DNA of 21,044 nucleotides from Alphaproteobacteria bacterium (GTDB taxonomy: Bacteria; Pseudomonadota; Alphaproteobacteria; Micavibrionales; Micavibrionaceae): positions 1-21,044 of the forward strand of contig JALZUF010000126.1 in the NCBI GenBank assembly GCA_023301785.1, read 5' to 3'. Under the pieces are notes generated by a model. It made no database searches and was not told the DNA's origin. It saw only the letters and a list, made by a program, of their open reading frames with translations. Position 1 is the first letter of the stretch, and each line of letters opens with the position of its first letter. The translations under genes and the position numbers were made by a program. Below are positions 14,752 to 21,044 of the stretch, piece by piece.

Positions 14752-15474
14752 CTAACAACCAGACTCTTCACCGTCAGTATCACCGTTATAAACGGCACTG
14801 GGCTGTATAATCAGCCATAAACGAAAACAACTATTACCCGACAAACATTTAGGATCACTTACTCCGGCAGCACTCGTTAATTCAACATCAGCAGCCGTCG
14901 CATCAATGACATCTGCTTGGCATTCAGAATAATTATCATCAAGCTTCGTCATAGCCGTCTGTAAGAAAGCATCTGTTTTATCGGTCTTATTAAAAAAGAA
15001 AACACCATCGCTACCATTATAGTATTCCCAAGCCTCAAATAAATCAGGTGGTGGTGGGGCAAACTTGCCGCTCGTACCACCAAAAACATTCGCGTGATCT
15101 GTGCTGTTACCAGGGTTTCCTGGGCATTTAATATTTTGAATTTCATTATTCGCCGCTGGACTGGCTAAATAAGTGCTCGTAGGGTTGATTGGATAAGGCG
15201 TATTAGTCGTTCCTTGTAAACCATCATTACCGTTTGGACCACGGTCACCCGCAGGGTAGCTTAAAACACACTCTTGAATTGAAGAACGTAAAAACTCTAT
15301 CTGAGATTTCAGGGCGGAGACTGCATTAAAACTACCTTGTGCCGTAGTTTGTTGACTAGACGGACGCATAAACGATGCAGTCAAGGCCGCCAATAAAGCA
15401 ATCGCAATCAAAATATAAACAAGCGCACTTCCATGTTCAGAAGCACGCTCGTTTTTTATTCTTAAAATGTTCAT
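14752..15474 (-). CDS. Prepilin-like protein, second paralogue
   Basis: This 240-aa protein has a short basic N-terminus, then EHG followed by a hydrophobic helix (SALVYILIAIALLAALTASF, residues 16-35), then a Gln/Ser-rich segment and a largely beta or coil C-terminal region ending with Cys. The layout resembles type IV prepilins or pseudopilins cleaved after Gly15, but position +5 is Tyr instead of Glu. Its N-terminus is clearly related to the adjacent upstream gene (ILIAxALxAAL in both), and both are 240 aa. Several cysteines near the C-terminus (for example PKCLSGNSCF) could form disulfides in the periplasm. It is the last gene of the operon, 13 bases after its paralogue. Function as a minor pilin is inferred. 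Confidence 0.75.
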   Translation of the reverse strand: MNILRIKNERASEHGSALVYILIAIALLAALTASFMRPSSQQTTAQGSFNAVSALKSQIEFLRSSIQECVLSYPAGDRGPNGNDGLQGTTNTPYPINPTSTYLASPAANNEIQNIKCPGNPGNSTDHANVFGGTSGKFAPPPPDLFEAWEYYNGSDGVFFFNKTDKTDAFLQTAMTKLDDNYSECQADVIDATAADVELTSAAGVSDPKCLSGNSCFRLWLIIQPSAVYNGDTDGEESGC

Positions 15475-15487
15475 AGAACGTCTAAAC

Positions 15488-16210
15488 TTATCTTTCTAGA
15501 AGAGCTGAAAAGAAGACGTAATCCGTACCGTCAAAGAAACAACCAGATGGTTGACCTGAAAAGGCTTCACAACTTGCACCGTCGCCTTGAAGGTCTTCTT
15601 GGTTTGTAACAGGAAATGTAAACGTATCATCCATATTGACACGAATATTGGCAACCGTAACACCAGTGTCGATATCAGGCACAGCACCATTTGTAATGGT
15701 ACAACTTGCCGTGTTGATAACAAATTCATCGTTCACTTGCTCACAAACGCCTTGCGTTACACCAGGGAGGAACGCAATAACATCGTTACCACCAGCACCA
15801 TCTGTTCCAATTTGTGGTATATCCCAAAGCGGGTTATAAAACCATGTTCCTTGACCGTTACCAACCATCATATCTGTTGGCGCTTGTTGAAAAACAGCAC
15901 CACCACCATTTGGGTGAAAAACTAATCGAGTTGTATCTAAAGCAGCAAAGCCTGAAGGCGGGTTAAACAACAAATCTGCTACATCTGTACCACTTAAGAC
16001 CATACGAATAATTGATGTTCTTAATGCTGTAGGGTGTTGCGTCATAGACGCCCCACTCAAAATAGCTTGCTCTCTTTCGCTTGATCCACCACCAGAACGT
16101 GTAGACTGCGTCACCGCATATGAAAGGGCCGCAAAAAGTGCCACCGCAATAAGAATTAAGAATAAGACATTGCCTCTTTCGCCTTCTCTAAAATCTTTAC
16201 ATTTTTTCAT
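15488..16210 (-). CDS. Prepilin-like protein, first paralogue
   Basis: This 240-aa protein starts MKKCKDFREGERG, followed by a hydrophobic helix (NVLFLILIAVALFAALSYAV, residues 14-33), then a Ser/Gly-rich hinge (STRSGGGSS) and a long exported region with no recognised domain. By analogy with prepilins the cut would follow Gly13, leaving Asn at +1 and Leu at +5 in place of Glu. The C-terminus contains a possible disulfide loop (CEAFSGQPSGCFF). A good ribosome binding site (GGAG) lies ahead of the ATG. Together with its downstream paralogue and the upstream ATPase and platform genes, it looks like a surface or pseudopilus subunit. A TadE/TadF-like membrane protein is the alternative. Confidence 0.75.
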   Translation of the reverse strand: MKKCKDFREGERGNVLFLILIAVALFAALSYAVTQSTRSGGGSSEREQAILSGASMTQHPTALRTSIIRMVLSGTDVADLLFNPPSGFAALDTTRLVFHPNGGGAVFQQAPTDMMVGNGQGTWFYNPLWDIPQIGTDGAGGNDVIAFLPGVTQGVCEQVNDEFVINTASCTITNGAVPDIDTGVTVANIRVNMDDTFTFPVTNQEDLQGDGASCEAFSGQPSGCFFDGTDYVFFSALLER

Positions 16211-16237
16211 AAAATTCTCCGTTTTATATTATATTAA

Positions 16238-16777
16238 TTATTGTGCTTTTTCGACTGAAACCTTATTAACTTTAAGAGAGGCTGCTAATTTATATTGCTT
16301 GTCGCACTCTCGACCAACACACAACTTTTCTAAGGACACCCTCCAACCGTTTCCGCCATTCTGAACGTGCCCAATGGCTTCACGAAACTCTGCAAAATTA
16401 CGAGTATCTTTAGCCGTTATCAATATGTTAGCCCCATTTGCCTTAATGTCCAGCCCTTTATAGCTTTCTTTGGCCTTTGCGACAAAACTTTCCACATCTT
16501 TTTTACCAATGCTAACATTCTTGATTTTAGGGACAGATGGTTTCAATGCTTGCGTTTCTTTAAGTTCTTCACGCAATTTGATCATATTCTGAGTTTGAAT
16601 TGCCGTGTAAAGCCCCGCCATAGCAGCTATTCCCCACGCGATCGATGCCGCGATCAGCACTGTTTGCCCAGCATTTTGCGGCAATTTCTCCAAAAAAACG
16701 TTTAAGTCTTCAGTCGCTTTTGGCGTGAAGTACTTTTGCAACGATTTAAAATCGAAAGATTTAAAATTCAAACCCAT
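16238..16777 (-). CDS. Bitopic assembly protein, GspM/PilO-like by position
   Basis: This 179-aa protein has a cytoplasmic N-terminus of about 38 residues, one membrane helix (39-59), a short coiled-coil-like stretch (60-77) and a periplasmic domain with beta-alpha-beta alternation (about 86-175) that could be the ferredoxin-like fold of GspM or PilO. Cys153 and Cys158 (KLCVGREC) may form a disulfide. I cannot place it in a named family by sequence. The call rests on topology and on its position after the GspF-like gene and another bitopic protein, where GspL-GspM or PilN-PilO pairs normally lie. It is separated by 51 bases from its upstream neighbour. Confidence 0.7.
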   Translation of the reverse strand: MGLNFKSFDFKSLQKYFTPKATEDLNVFLEKLPQNAGQTVLIAASIAWGIAAMAGLYTAIQTQNMIKLREELKETQALKPSVPKIKNVSIGKKDVESFVAKAKESYKGLDIKANGANILITAKDTRNFAEFREAIGHVQNGGNGWRVSLEKLCVGRECDKQYKLAASLKVNKVSVEKAQ

Positions 16778-16828
16778 ACCCTTAATTTATTATATAATTT
16801 TACCAACAAACACTTAAGTAATTATTAC

Positions 16829-17794
16829 TTATTTTGACCCTTTAATTCGAACGCGACCATCTTTTTCTAAATTACCAGGTTGTACGTTCCTCAAACTTCC
16901 CACACCTTTACCATAAGGCTGAGGCACAAGCGCTTCCCACTGCAATTTATTACCTTGAACTTCATATTTAACGAGCGTGCCATCAATTTCTCTTAAGTCA
17001 TCTAATATCTCTTGAATCCGTACCATGTGCTTAATTGAATCACTCTGCAAAGCGTTATAAGCTTCCATCATAAGATTTTGGGATACACGATCCGTTTCAT
17101 CTTTTACTTTTTTGAGATCTCTTTCTACAGCACCAGAAAGGTAAAATTGCACTGCGAGAAAACTTAAAATTACAAAATTCATAACAATACCAAAAAATAG
17201 AAGCACCTTTGCCGCAAATCTAGACAACTTTTCCGTCTGAAGCATACGGTTAGCCCAAGGAACCTGCTCAGCTACATCTGGATTAATCGTCACAAAATTA
17301 GCATCCATACTTTGAATTCTTGGCAATAACGTTCTAGCCGCGCCAATAAAAACCTGCATACGTCCAGTTTCTTGATCCCAACGCAACGCCGAGGCCGTTC
17401 CTTCTTGCTCATATAGATAAACTGTATCTTTGTCCCAATACTCACTGTTACCAGGAAGCGCGGCAGCCAGAGGACACCAGCTATCTGGGTTTGAAGCTAG
17501 TGATGAGGAAGGACACGCTAAATACCAACAACGATTATTTTCAACTGTATAACAAAAATGAACCTTTTCAGTCGCACAAGCTTGCGCCGCCGCATTCCAT
17601 ATTGCTTCTTCTTCTGTTCCGACGATGTGAGGTACTGAGCCACCAATAATTTCTTGAGGCAAAAAAGTTGATAGCTTTTGTTTATTTAAAACTGGTTTTT
17701 TCGACTTTAGAGAATCAGCCTTCTTACCCAGCAGGCTTTTCACGCCTTCTGAATCGGTATCATCTTTTTGGTTTTCGCTATTCTTTTTTATCAA
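16829..17794 (-). CDS. Bitopic assembly protein with a cysteine-rich N-terminal domain, GspL/PilN-like by position
   Basis: This 321-aa protein has a basic, disordered start (residues 1-40), a soluble domain of about 150 residues, one membrane helix at about 195-218, a coiled coil (222-270) and a short C-terminal domain. The order cytosolic domain - helix - coiled coil - small domain is that of GspL or a PilM-PilN fusion, which bridges the ATPase and the periplasmic parts. The soluble domain is not recognisably actin-like. Five cysteines occur within 35 residues (73, 81, 89, 94, 107), unusual for a cytosolic secretion component. The start is one base after the GspF-like gene's stop, so translation is coupled. 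Function is inferred from layout. Confidence 0.72.
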   Translation of the reverse strand: MIKKNSENQKDDTDSEGVKSLLGKKADSLKSKKPVLNKQKLSTFLPQEIIGGSVPHIVGTEEEAIWNAAAQACATEKVHFCYTVENNRCWYLACPSSSLASNPDSWCPLAAALPGNSEYWDKDTVYLYEQEGTASALRWDQETGRMQVFIGAARTLLPRIQSMDANFVTINPDVAEQVPWANRMLQTEKLSRFAAKVLLFFGIVMNFVILSFLAVQFYLSGAVERDLKKVKDETDRVSQNLMMEAYNALQSDSIKHMVRIQEILDDLREIDGTLVKYEVQGNKLQWEALVPQPYGKGVGSLRNVQPGNLEKDGRVRIKGSK

Positions 17795-17795
17795 G

Positions 17796-19016
17796 TTAGA
17801 TATTCCCCATAAGGCCGCCCATCATACTGTCCATACTAATATTCATAACTGAAAGCGCATAAATCGCACTTCCAAATGCTATGACCAAAAATACACCAGT
17901 AAGGGCAAATGCCAGCCACACGATCAATGAGTGTTTCGTTTTTCCAGACGTCGCCCGCATTTCAGAAATAGACTCTAATATAGTAGCAACTTGATCCAAA
18001 TCAGACAAGCTCGCAAGTTCCATACGCTCACTTCTAGTTAAAGGCTCACGATCTAATGCATTCCCTAAACCAATACCACGTGATAAATCTTCATTGGCTG
18101 TCTCCCAATATCGTCCAACTTCTGGTGATGTTGTCGCCTGCGAAGCTTGATGTAAAGCCTCACTAATAGGAACAGCCCCTCTGATCATTCGTGATGCTGC
18201 CATCATGGAGTCTGAAAATCCCAAATCTCTTAAATACGCACCAATCAATGGGATTCTTCTTACAACGCGGGCTGTTGGCCAGTCTGTCTTTCCTTTATTT
18301 ATAAAGAAAGAAAATATCGCCCACACCATAAATCCACCAATAGAGAACGCAAAATAAATCAAGACATCCCACGTCAGAGCCAAGTTGTCGACAACAGCGT
18401 TATACTTTTCAAGTTCATCTGGATTCTGTGGCGCGTTACCCCTAAACCACCCAAGAACCATGTCCTTCCCCCAAAACAGCGATTGAACGATTGTGATAAC
18501 ATCAAAACCCAACCAACCCATCGTCCCCATAATAGCACGTGCATTTTTCTTTTTTTGCGTAATAGAATGAATGGCATGCGGTATACCTTCCGCTAGTTTA
18601 TTTGCCTTTTCACTTCCCGATAGAATAGCAAGCGTTCCGTGATCAAAAATTTTCAACGCTTTTAGGGCATCAATAACACCGAGCCCTCGTGATAAAGCTT
18701 CACGTGCTGGCGCTAGAATATTTTGCCTTTGTGGATTTGTTTCCGCTTCGATAATTTTCCAAAGCGCTACACCAGGCGAAGATAACGAAGTCGATCTAAA
18801 CTGGATACCGCGTAACAGCTGTACCTGCCACCACGTTGAACGCGCCAGAAGTCTTTCCAATGGTGATCTTTTATGAGGACGAATTGATAAAACATAGCCC
18901 CCTTTTTTAATAACGGCTTGCCTTACGTCTTCCTCTGTTGGCAAGTAAAACGACTCTTTCGTTTTCTTAACACCAGACATACTGTCATAAGCTATTTCTG
19001 TGACCCACTGTTGCAT
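17796..19016 (-). CDS. Inner-membrane platform protein, GspF/PilC family
   Basis: This 406-aa protein has the two-repeat layout of the T2SS F / PilC family. The first cytosolic domain (about 66-160) contains PAREALSRGLGVIDALK and ILSGSEKANKL. Helix 1 is at about 162-182 and helix 2 at 216-239. The second domain (about 268-355) contains MMAASRMIRGAVPISEALHQAS and the matching NEDLSRGIGLGNAL, and helix 3 is at 364-388. The repeat of LSRGxGxxxAL in both halves supports the call. It lacks the usual longer N-terminal region but has a leading segment (1-50) like GspF. It connects ATPase movement to pilin insertion. It follows the ATPase gene by 7 bases. Confidence 0.9.
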   Translation of the reverse strand: MQQWVTEIAYDSMSGVKKTKESFYLPTEEDVRQAVIKKGGYVLSIRPHKRSPLERLLARSTWWQVQLLRGIQFRSTSLSSPGVALWKIIEAETNPQRQNILAPAREALSRGLGVIDALKALKIFDHGTLAILSGSEKANKLAEGIPHAIHSITQKKKNARAIMGTMGWLGFDVITIVQSLFWGKDMVLGWFRGNAPQNPDELEKYNAVVDNLALTWDVLIYFAFSIGGFMVWAIFSFFINKGKTDWPTARVVRRIPLIGAYLRDLGFSDSMMAASRMIRGAVPISEALHQASQATTSPEVGRYWETANEDLSRGIGLGNALDREPLTRSERMELASLSDLDQVATILESISEMRATSGKTKHSLIVWLAFALTGVFLVIAFGSAIYALSVMNISMDSMMGGLMGNI

Positions 19017-19023
19017 GGCTCAC

Positions 19024-20841
19024 CTACTCTTCCAAATAAGATAAAGAAGCTTTAGGGTCAATCTGCCCACTTAAAACAAGATCAACTAAGCCCTCTCTTC
19101 TTGTATGAACAATGACACCCTCTTCATTTCGAAGGTTGTTAACATTAGTCACTAACGCTTCATAGATACTATTTCTTTGACCAGGGCCTGGCGTAATCAA
19201 TATCGCATCAAGTAATAACGTTCGTCCTGAAATACCTGTTCGATTACACAAATCACACCCAGATGTGTTGTGCTCTCTAATTTGATCCGTTCCTTCAATG
19301 CCTAACGTTTTTAAATCATTGATTTCTAAAACGTCACCCGCCGCTTTTGGATTAGAGCACCCTTGGCATAAAGTACGAACGAGGCGTTGATTTAATATAG
19401 CGCGCACTTGCTGTGAAAGCGTAAAAGTAGACGCCCGCTCTCTTTCAGCAGGCATCAACGACCGAAGTCTTTCAAAAGTTTGAAGCGCCGTATCCGCGTG
19501 GACTGTTGAAATAACGGTGTGTCCAGATTCTGCAGCGCGCAATGATGTTTCAACTGTGTCAGCATCACGCATCTCACCAATAATAATATAATCAGGATCG
19601 TGTCGCATAGAGGCTTTGATTAAATCAGAGAAATCACCACCATGTTGCCCTGGCCTAACCTGCCATTGCGTTGCATAGCGCAACTCATACTCAATAGGAT
19701 CTTCAATCGTTAAAACATGACGACGGCGACGATCAATTTGTTGCACACACGCATAAAGCGTTGTCGTCTTACCAGAACCTGTTGGGCCAGAAAGAAGAAT
19801 TAACCCTCCTCCACCTTTAATCTCAGGGGAAAGAGATTTGGCTAAATAATCACCAATATCTTCGTGTCGCTTAAACAGTTCATCAAAACCTCTCAGCGCA
19901 GCTCTGTCCAAAATACGTAATGTAATTTTTTCACCATCTTGTGCTTGCGGCCCTGCAGCAACACGAACATCGACACTACGTCCTTGCCACATAAAACCAA
20001 AACGGCCATCTTTGGGTGTCACACGATCACCAAAGTTCAAGCCAGCATTTCTTTTCAACAAAGTCGTCAAACGCGCCATCGCCTCAGCAGGTAGCAGGTG
20101 AACAGGTGTTAAATCACCATCAATTCTATACTTAATCCAATTAGGTGCTTCTGGATTATTATCCTGCACCAAGTGAATATCCGAAACGCGTAATTGCAAG
20201 GCCTCTGCCAACATGTCTCGTTCAAACCGATTTAAAAGAAGACCGTTATCAATATCAACCAACCACTGCGATAATGTTTTTTCACAACGGTCTGCCGACA
20301 AATCATGAACTGATCGCAACGTTTCAAGAAGCTCGGCACGATCCCATATCTCAATATCAACCTCGTTGACCTGAAGTCCGCTTCGGTTGGCCGTTGAAAC
20401 AAGGTTTTCTTTTTGTCTGTTTGATAATTCGTTTAAAGGAGCAAGCTTAAGAACCCCATCACTCAAACCGATTAAATGAATACTTAAAGGCAACCAAGAC
20501 TGAACAGGCAGGATACCCCTAAGTTGATCTCCCGAAGCGCGATTCCTTGCTCCAGACTCTTCACTTTCCGAAAGTGGTACAGCGCCCGCCATATCCAGCA
20601 ATTGGTCAGTTGAACGCGATACGCCCATGTCATTAAACATGGCACGTTCTTTTTGCACCATATCTAAGTAACGCTCACGACCTTCTGCTGATCTTATTTT
20701 ACGGCGGTCTTGCCATTGACGTCTCTCAATACCAACTGGCGACCCATTATCACTTTTGCGACGATCTTCCCCCTTTTTACGAAGGTCCATCGCTTCCAAC
20801 ATTTCTTCCCTCGGCTGATCGGTATCAATAATATCGCTCAT
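19024..20841 (-). CDS. Secretion / pilus assembly ATPase, GspE/PilB family
   Basis: This 605-aa ATPase powers pilus or pseudopilus assembly. The second N-terminal domain has LRVSDIHL (218-224, family consensus ASDIHI). Walker A is GPTGSGKTT (352-360), the Asp box TIEDPIE (378-384), Walker B IIIGEMRD (419-426) and the His box STVHADT (445-451). The zinc site has four cysteines, CQGC (492, 495) and CDLC (529, 532), which marks an assembly-type GspE/PilB/MshE, not a retraction PilT. The first 50 residues are very basic with spaced Arg pairs (DRRK, ERRQWQDRRK), unlike the common N1 domain. Its ATG shares one base with the stop of the preceding gene (TAATG), so it is co-translated with the GspB/PilP-like protein. 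Confidence 0.95.
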   Translation of the reverse strand: MSDIIDTDQPREEMLEAMDLRKKGEDRRKSDNGSPVGIERRQWQDRRKIRSAEGRERYLDMVQKERAMFNDMGVSRSTDQLLDMAGAVPLSESEESGARNRASGDQLRGILPVQSWLPLSIHLIGLSDGVLKLAPLNELSNRQKENLVSTANRSGLQVNEVDIEIWDRAELLETLRSVHDLSADRCEKTLSQWLVDIDNGLLLNRFERDMLAEALQLRVSDIHLVQDNNPEAPNWIKYRIDGDLTPVHLLPAEAMARLTTLLKRNAGLNFGDRVTPKDGRFGFMWQGRSVDVRVAAGPQAQDGEKITLRILDRAALRGFDELFKRHEDIGDYLAKSLSPEIKGGGGLILLSGPTGSGKTTTLYACVQQIDRRRRHVLTIEDPIEYELRYATQWQVRPGQHGGDFSDLIKASMRHDPDYIIIGEMRDADTVETSLRAAESGHTVISTVHADTALQTFERLRSLMPAERERASTFTLSQQVRAILNQRLVRTLCQGCSNPKAAGDVLEINDLKTLGIEGTDQIREHNTSGCDLCNRTGISGRTLLLDAILITPGPGQRNSIYEALVTNVNNLRNEEGVIVHTRREGLVDLVLSGQIDPKASLSYLEE

Positions 20842-21044
20842 TAGTTTCCAGCCGTATCTGTCGCAGTTGCCGTAGCGGGAACTGTATTATTGTTTGAAGT
20901 CGATGTCGCACCAAATGGTGCCAAGGACTTATCAAACAATAATAATATTTGTTGATTGCCACTTTTAAATTTCACTGCGCTTGATTGAATATTCACCAAC
21001 CATAAAGCACCACCGATAACCGTCTCTTGACCATTAAAGACAAC
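20841..21044 (-). CDS. C-terminus of a GspB/MshK/PilP-like pilus assembly protein
   Basis: This partial gene enters from the right edge; 67 codons and the stop are visible. The readable part is VVFNGQETVIGGALWLVNI, then SSAVKFKSGNQQILLLFD, then a Ser/Thr/Ala/Asn-rich tail ending DTAGN. The pattern NGQ-x5-GG-x10-V-x2-K-x-G-x4-L resembles the C-terminal beta domain of GspB, MshK or PilP proteins, which sit in the periplasm and contact the secretin. This is a pattern judgement, not a database match. It overlaps the ATPase start by one base, so it belongs to the same operon. The N-terminal part, which would show the membrane anchor, is outside the window. Confidence 0.6.
   Translation of the reverse strand, partial: VVFNGQETVIGGALWLVNIQSSAVKFKSGNQQILLLFDKSLAPFGATSTSNNNTVPATATATDTAGN

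Noticed and set aside
15587..15925. A 112-codon open frame antisense to the prepilin-like gene
   Set aside because: The minus-strand gene has a good ribosome binding site, a membrane helix and operon context; the plus-strand frame has none of these.
1..21044. CRISPR array, insertion sequence, prophage or tRNA genes
   Set aside because: No repeat-spacer pattern, transposase, terminal repeats, phage genes or tRNA-like folds were recognised; the only tandem motifs are the short ones described.

Overview
The window looks like a chromosomal segment of a fairly AT-rich Gram-negative bacterium, most likely an alphaproteobacterium. The reasons are the block amidase - rnpB - mraZ - rsmH - ftsL - ftsI in one orientation, an sdhCDAB operon with alphaproteobacterial-looking subunits, and a nadA-nadC pair. 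A finer placement (for example a Micavibrio-like or Rhodospirillales-related lineage) is a guess. No tRNA, rRNA, insertion sequence, phage gene or CRISPR array was seen.

Left end (1-2200, minus strand): the start of the division and cell-wall cluster, read as mraZ, rsmH, ftsL, then the first 103 codons of ftsI, tightly packed with overlapping or near-overlapping ends. Upstream of mraZ lies a 10-bp-period array of four ATGGR repeats, a likely MraZ autoregulatory site. The next 0.8 kb holds a 31-codon small ORF on the plus strand with its own ribosome binding site, a strong bidirectional terminator, and the RNase P RNA gene on the minus strand. The likely rnpB promoter overlaps the end of the upstream amidase gene.

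Middle (2960-12700): a periplasmic-type amidase and a UMF1-family transporter (minus), then an exported MsrA, NadA and NadC (plus), then a minus-strand block asd - sdhC - sdhD - sdhA - unknown acidic ORF - sdhB. Two things are odd in the succinate dehydrogenase operon. A 175-aa, very acidic protein with no Arg, Cys, Trp or Tyr is encoded between sdhA and sdhB. SdhC also has Tyr at the position of the axial haem ligand His84 of E. coli, while the SdhD haem ligand is kept.

Right end (12790-21044): a cytosolic hybrid histidine kinase (HisKA-HATPase-REC-REC-HPt, plus strand) faces a minus-strand operon for a type II secretion / type IV pilus-like machine. In transcription order this contains the C-terminus of a GspB/MshK/PilP-like protein, a GspE/PilB ATPase, a GspF/PilC platform protein, two bitopic proteins that may stand in for GspL/PilN and GspM/PilO, and two 240-aa prepilin-like proteins. 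The two bitopic proteins and the prepilin-like proteins are divergent; the latter lack the Glu at position +5. This is the best candidate in the window for a little-described system.
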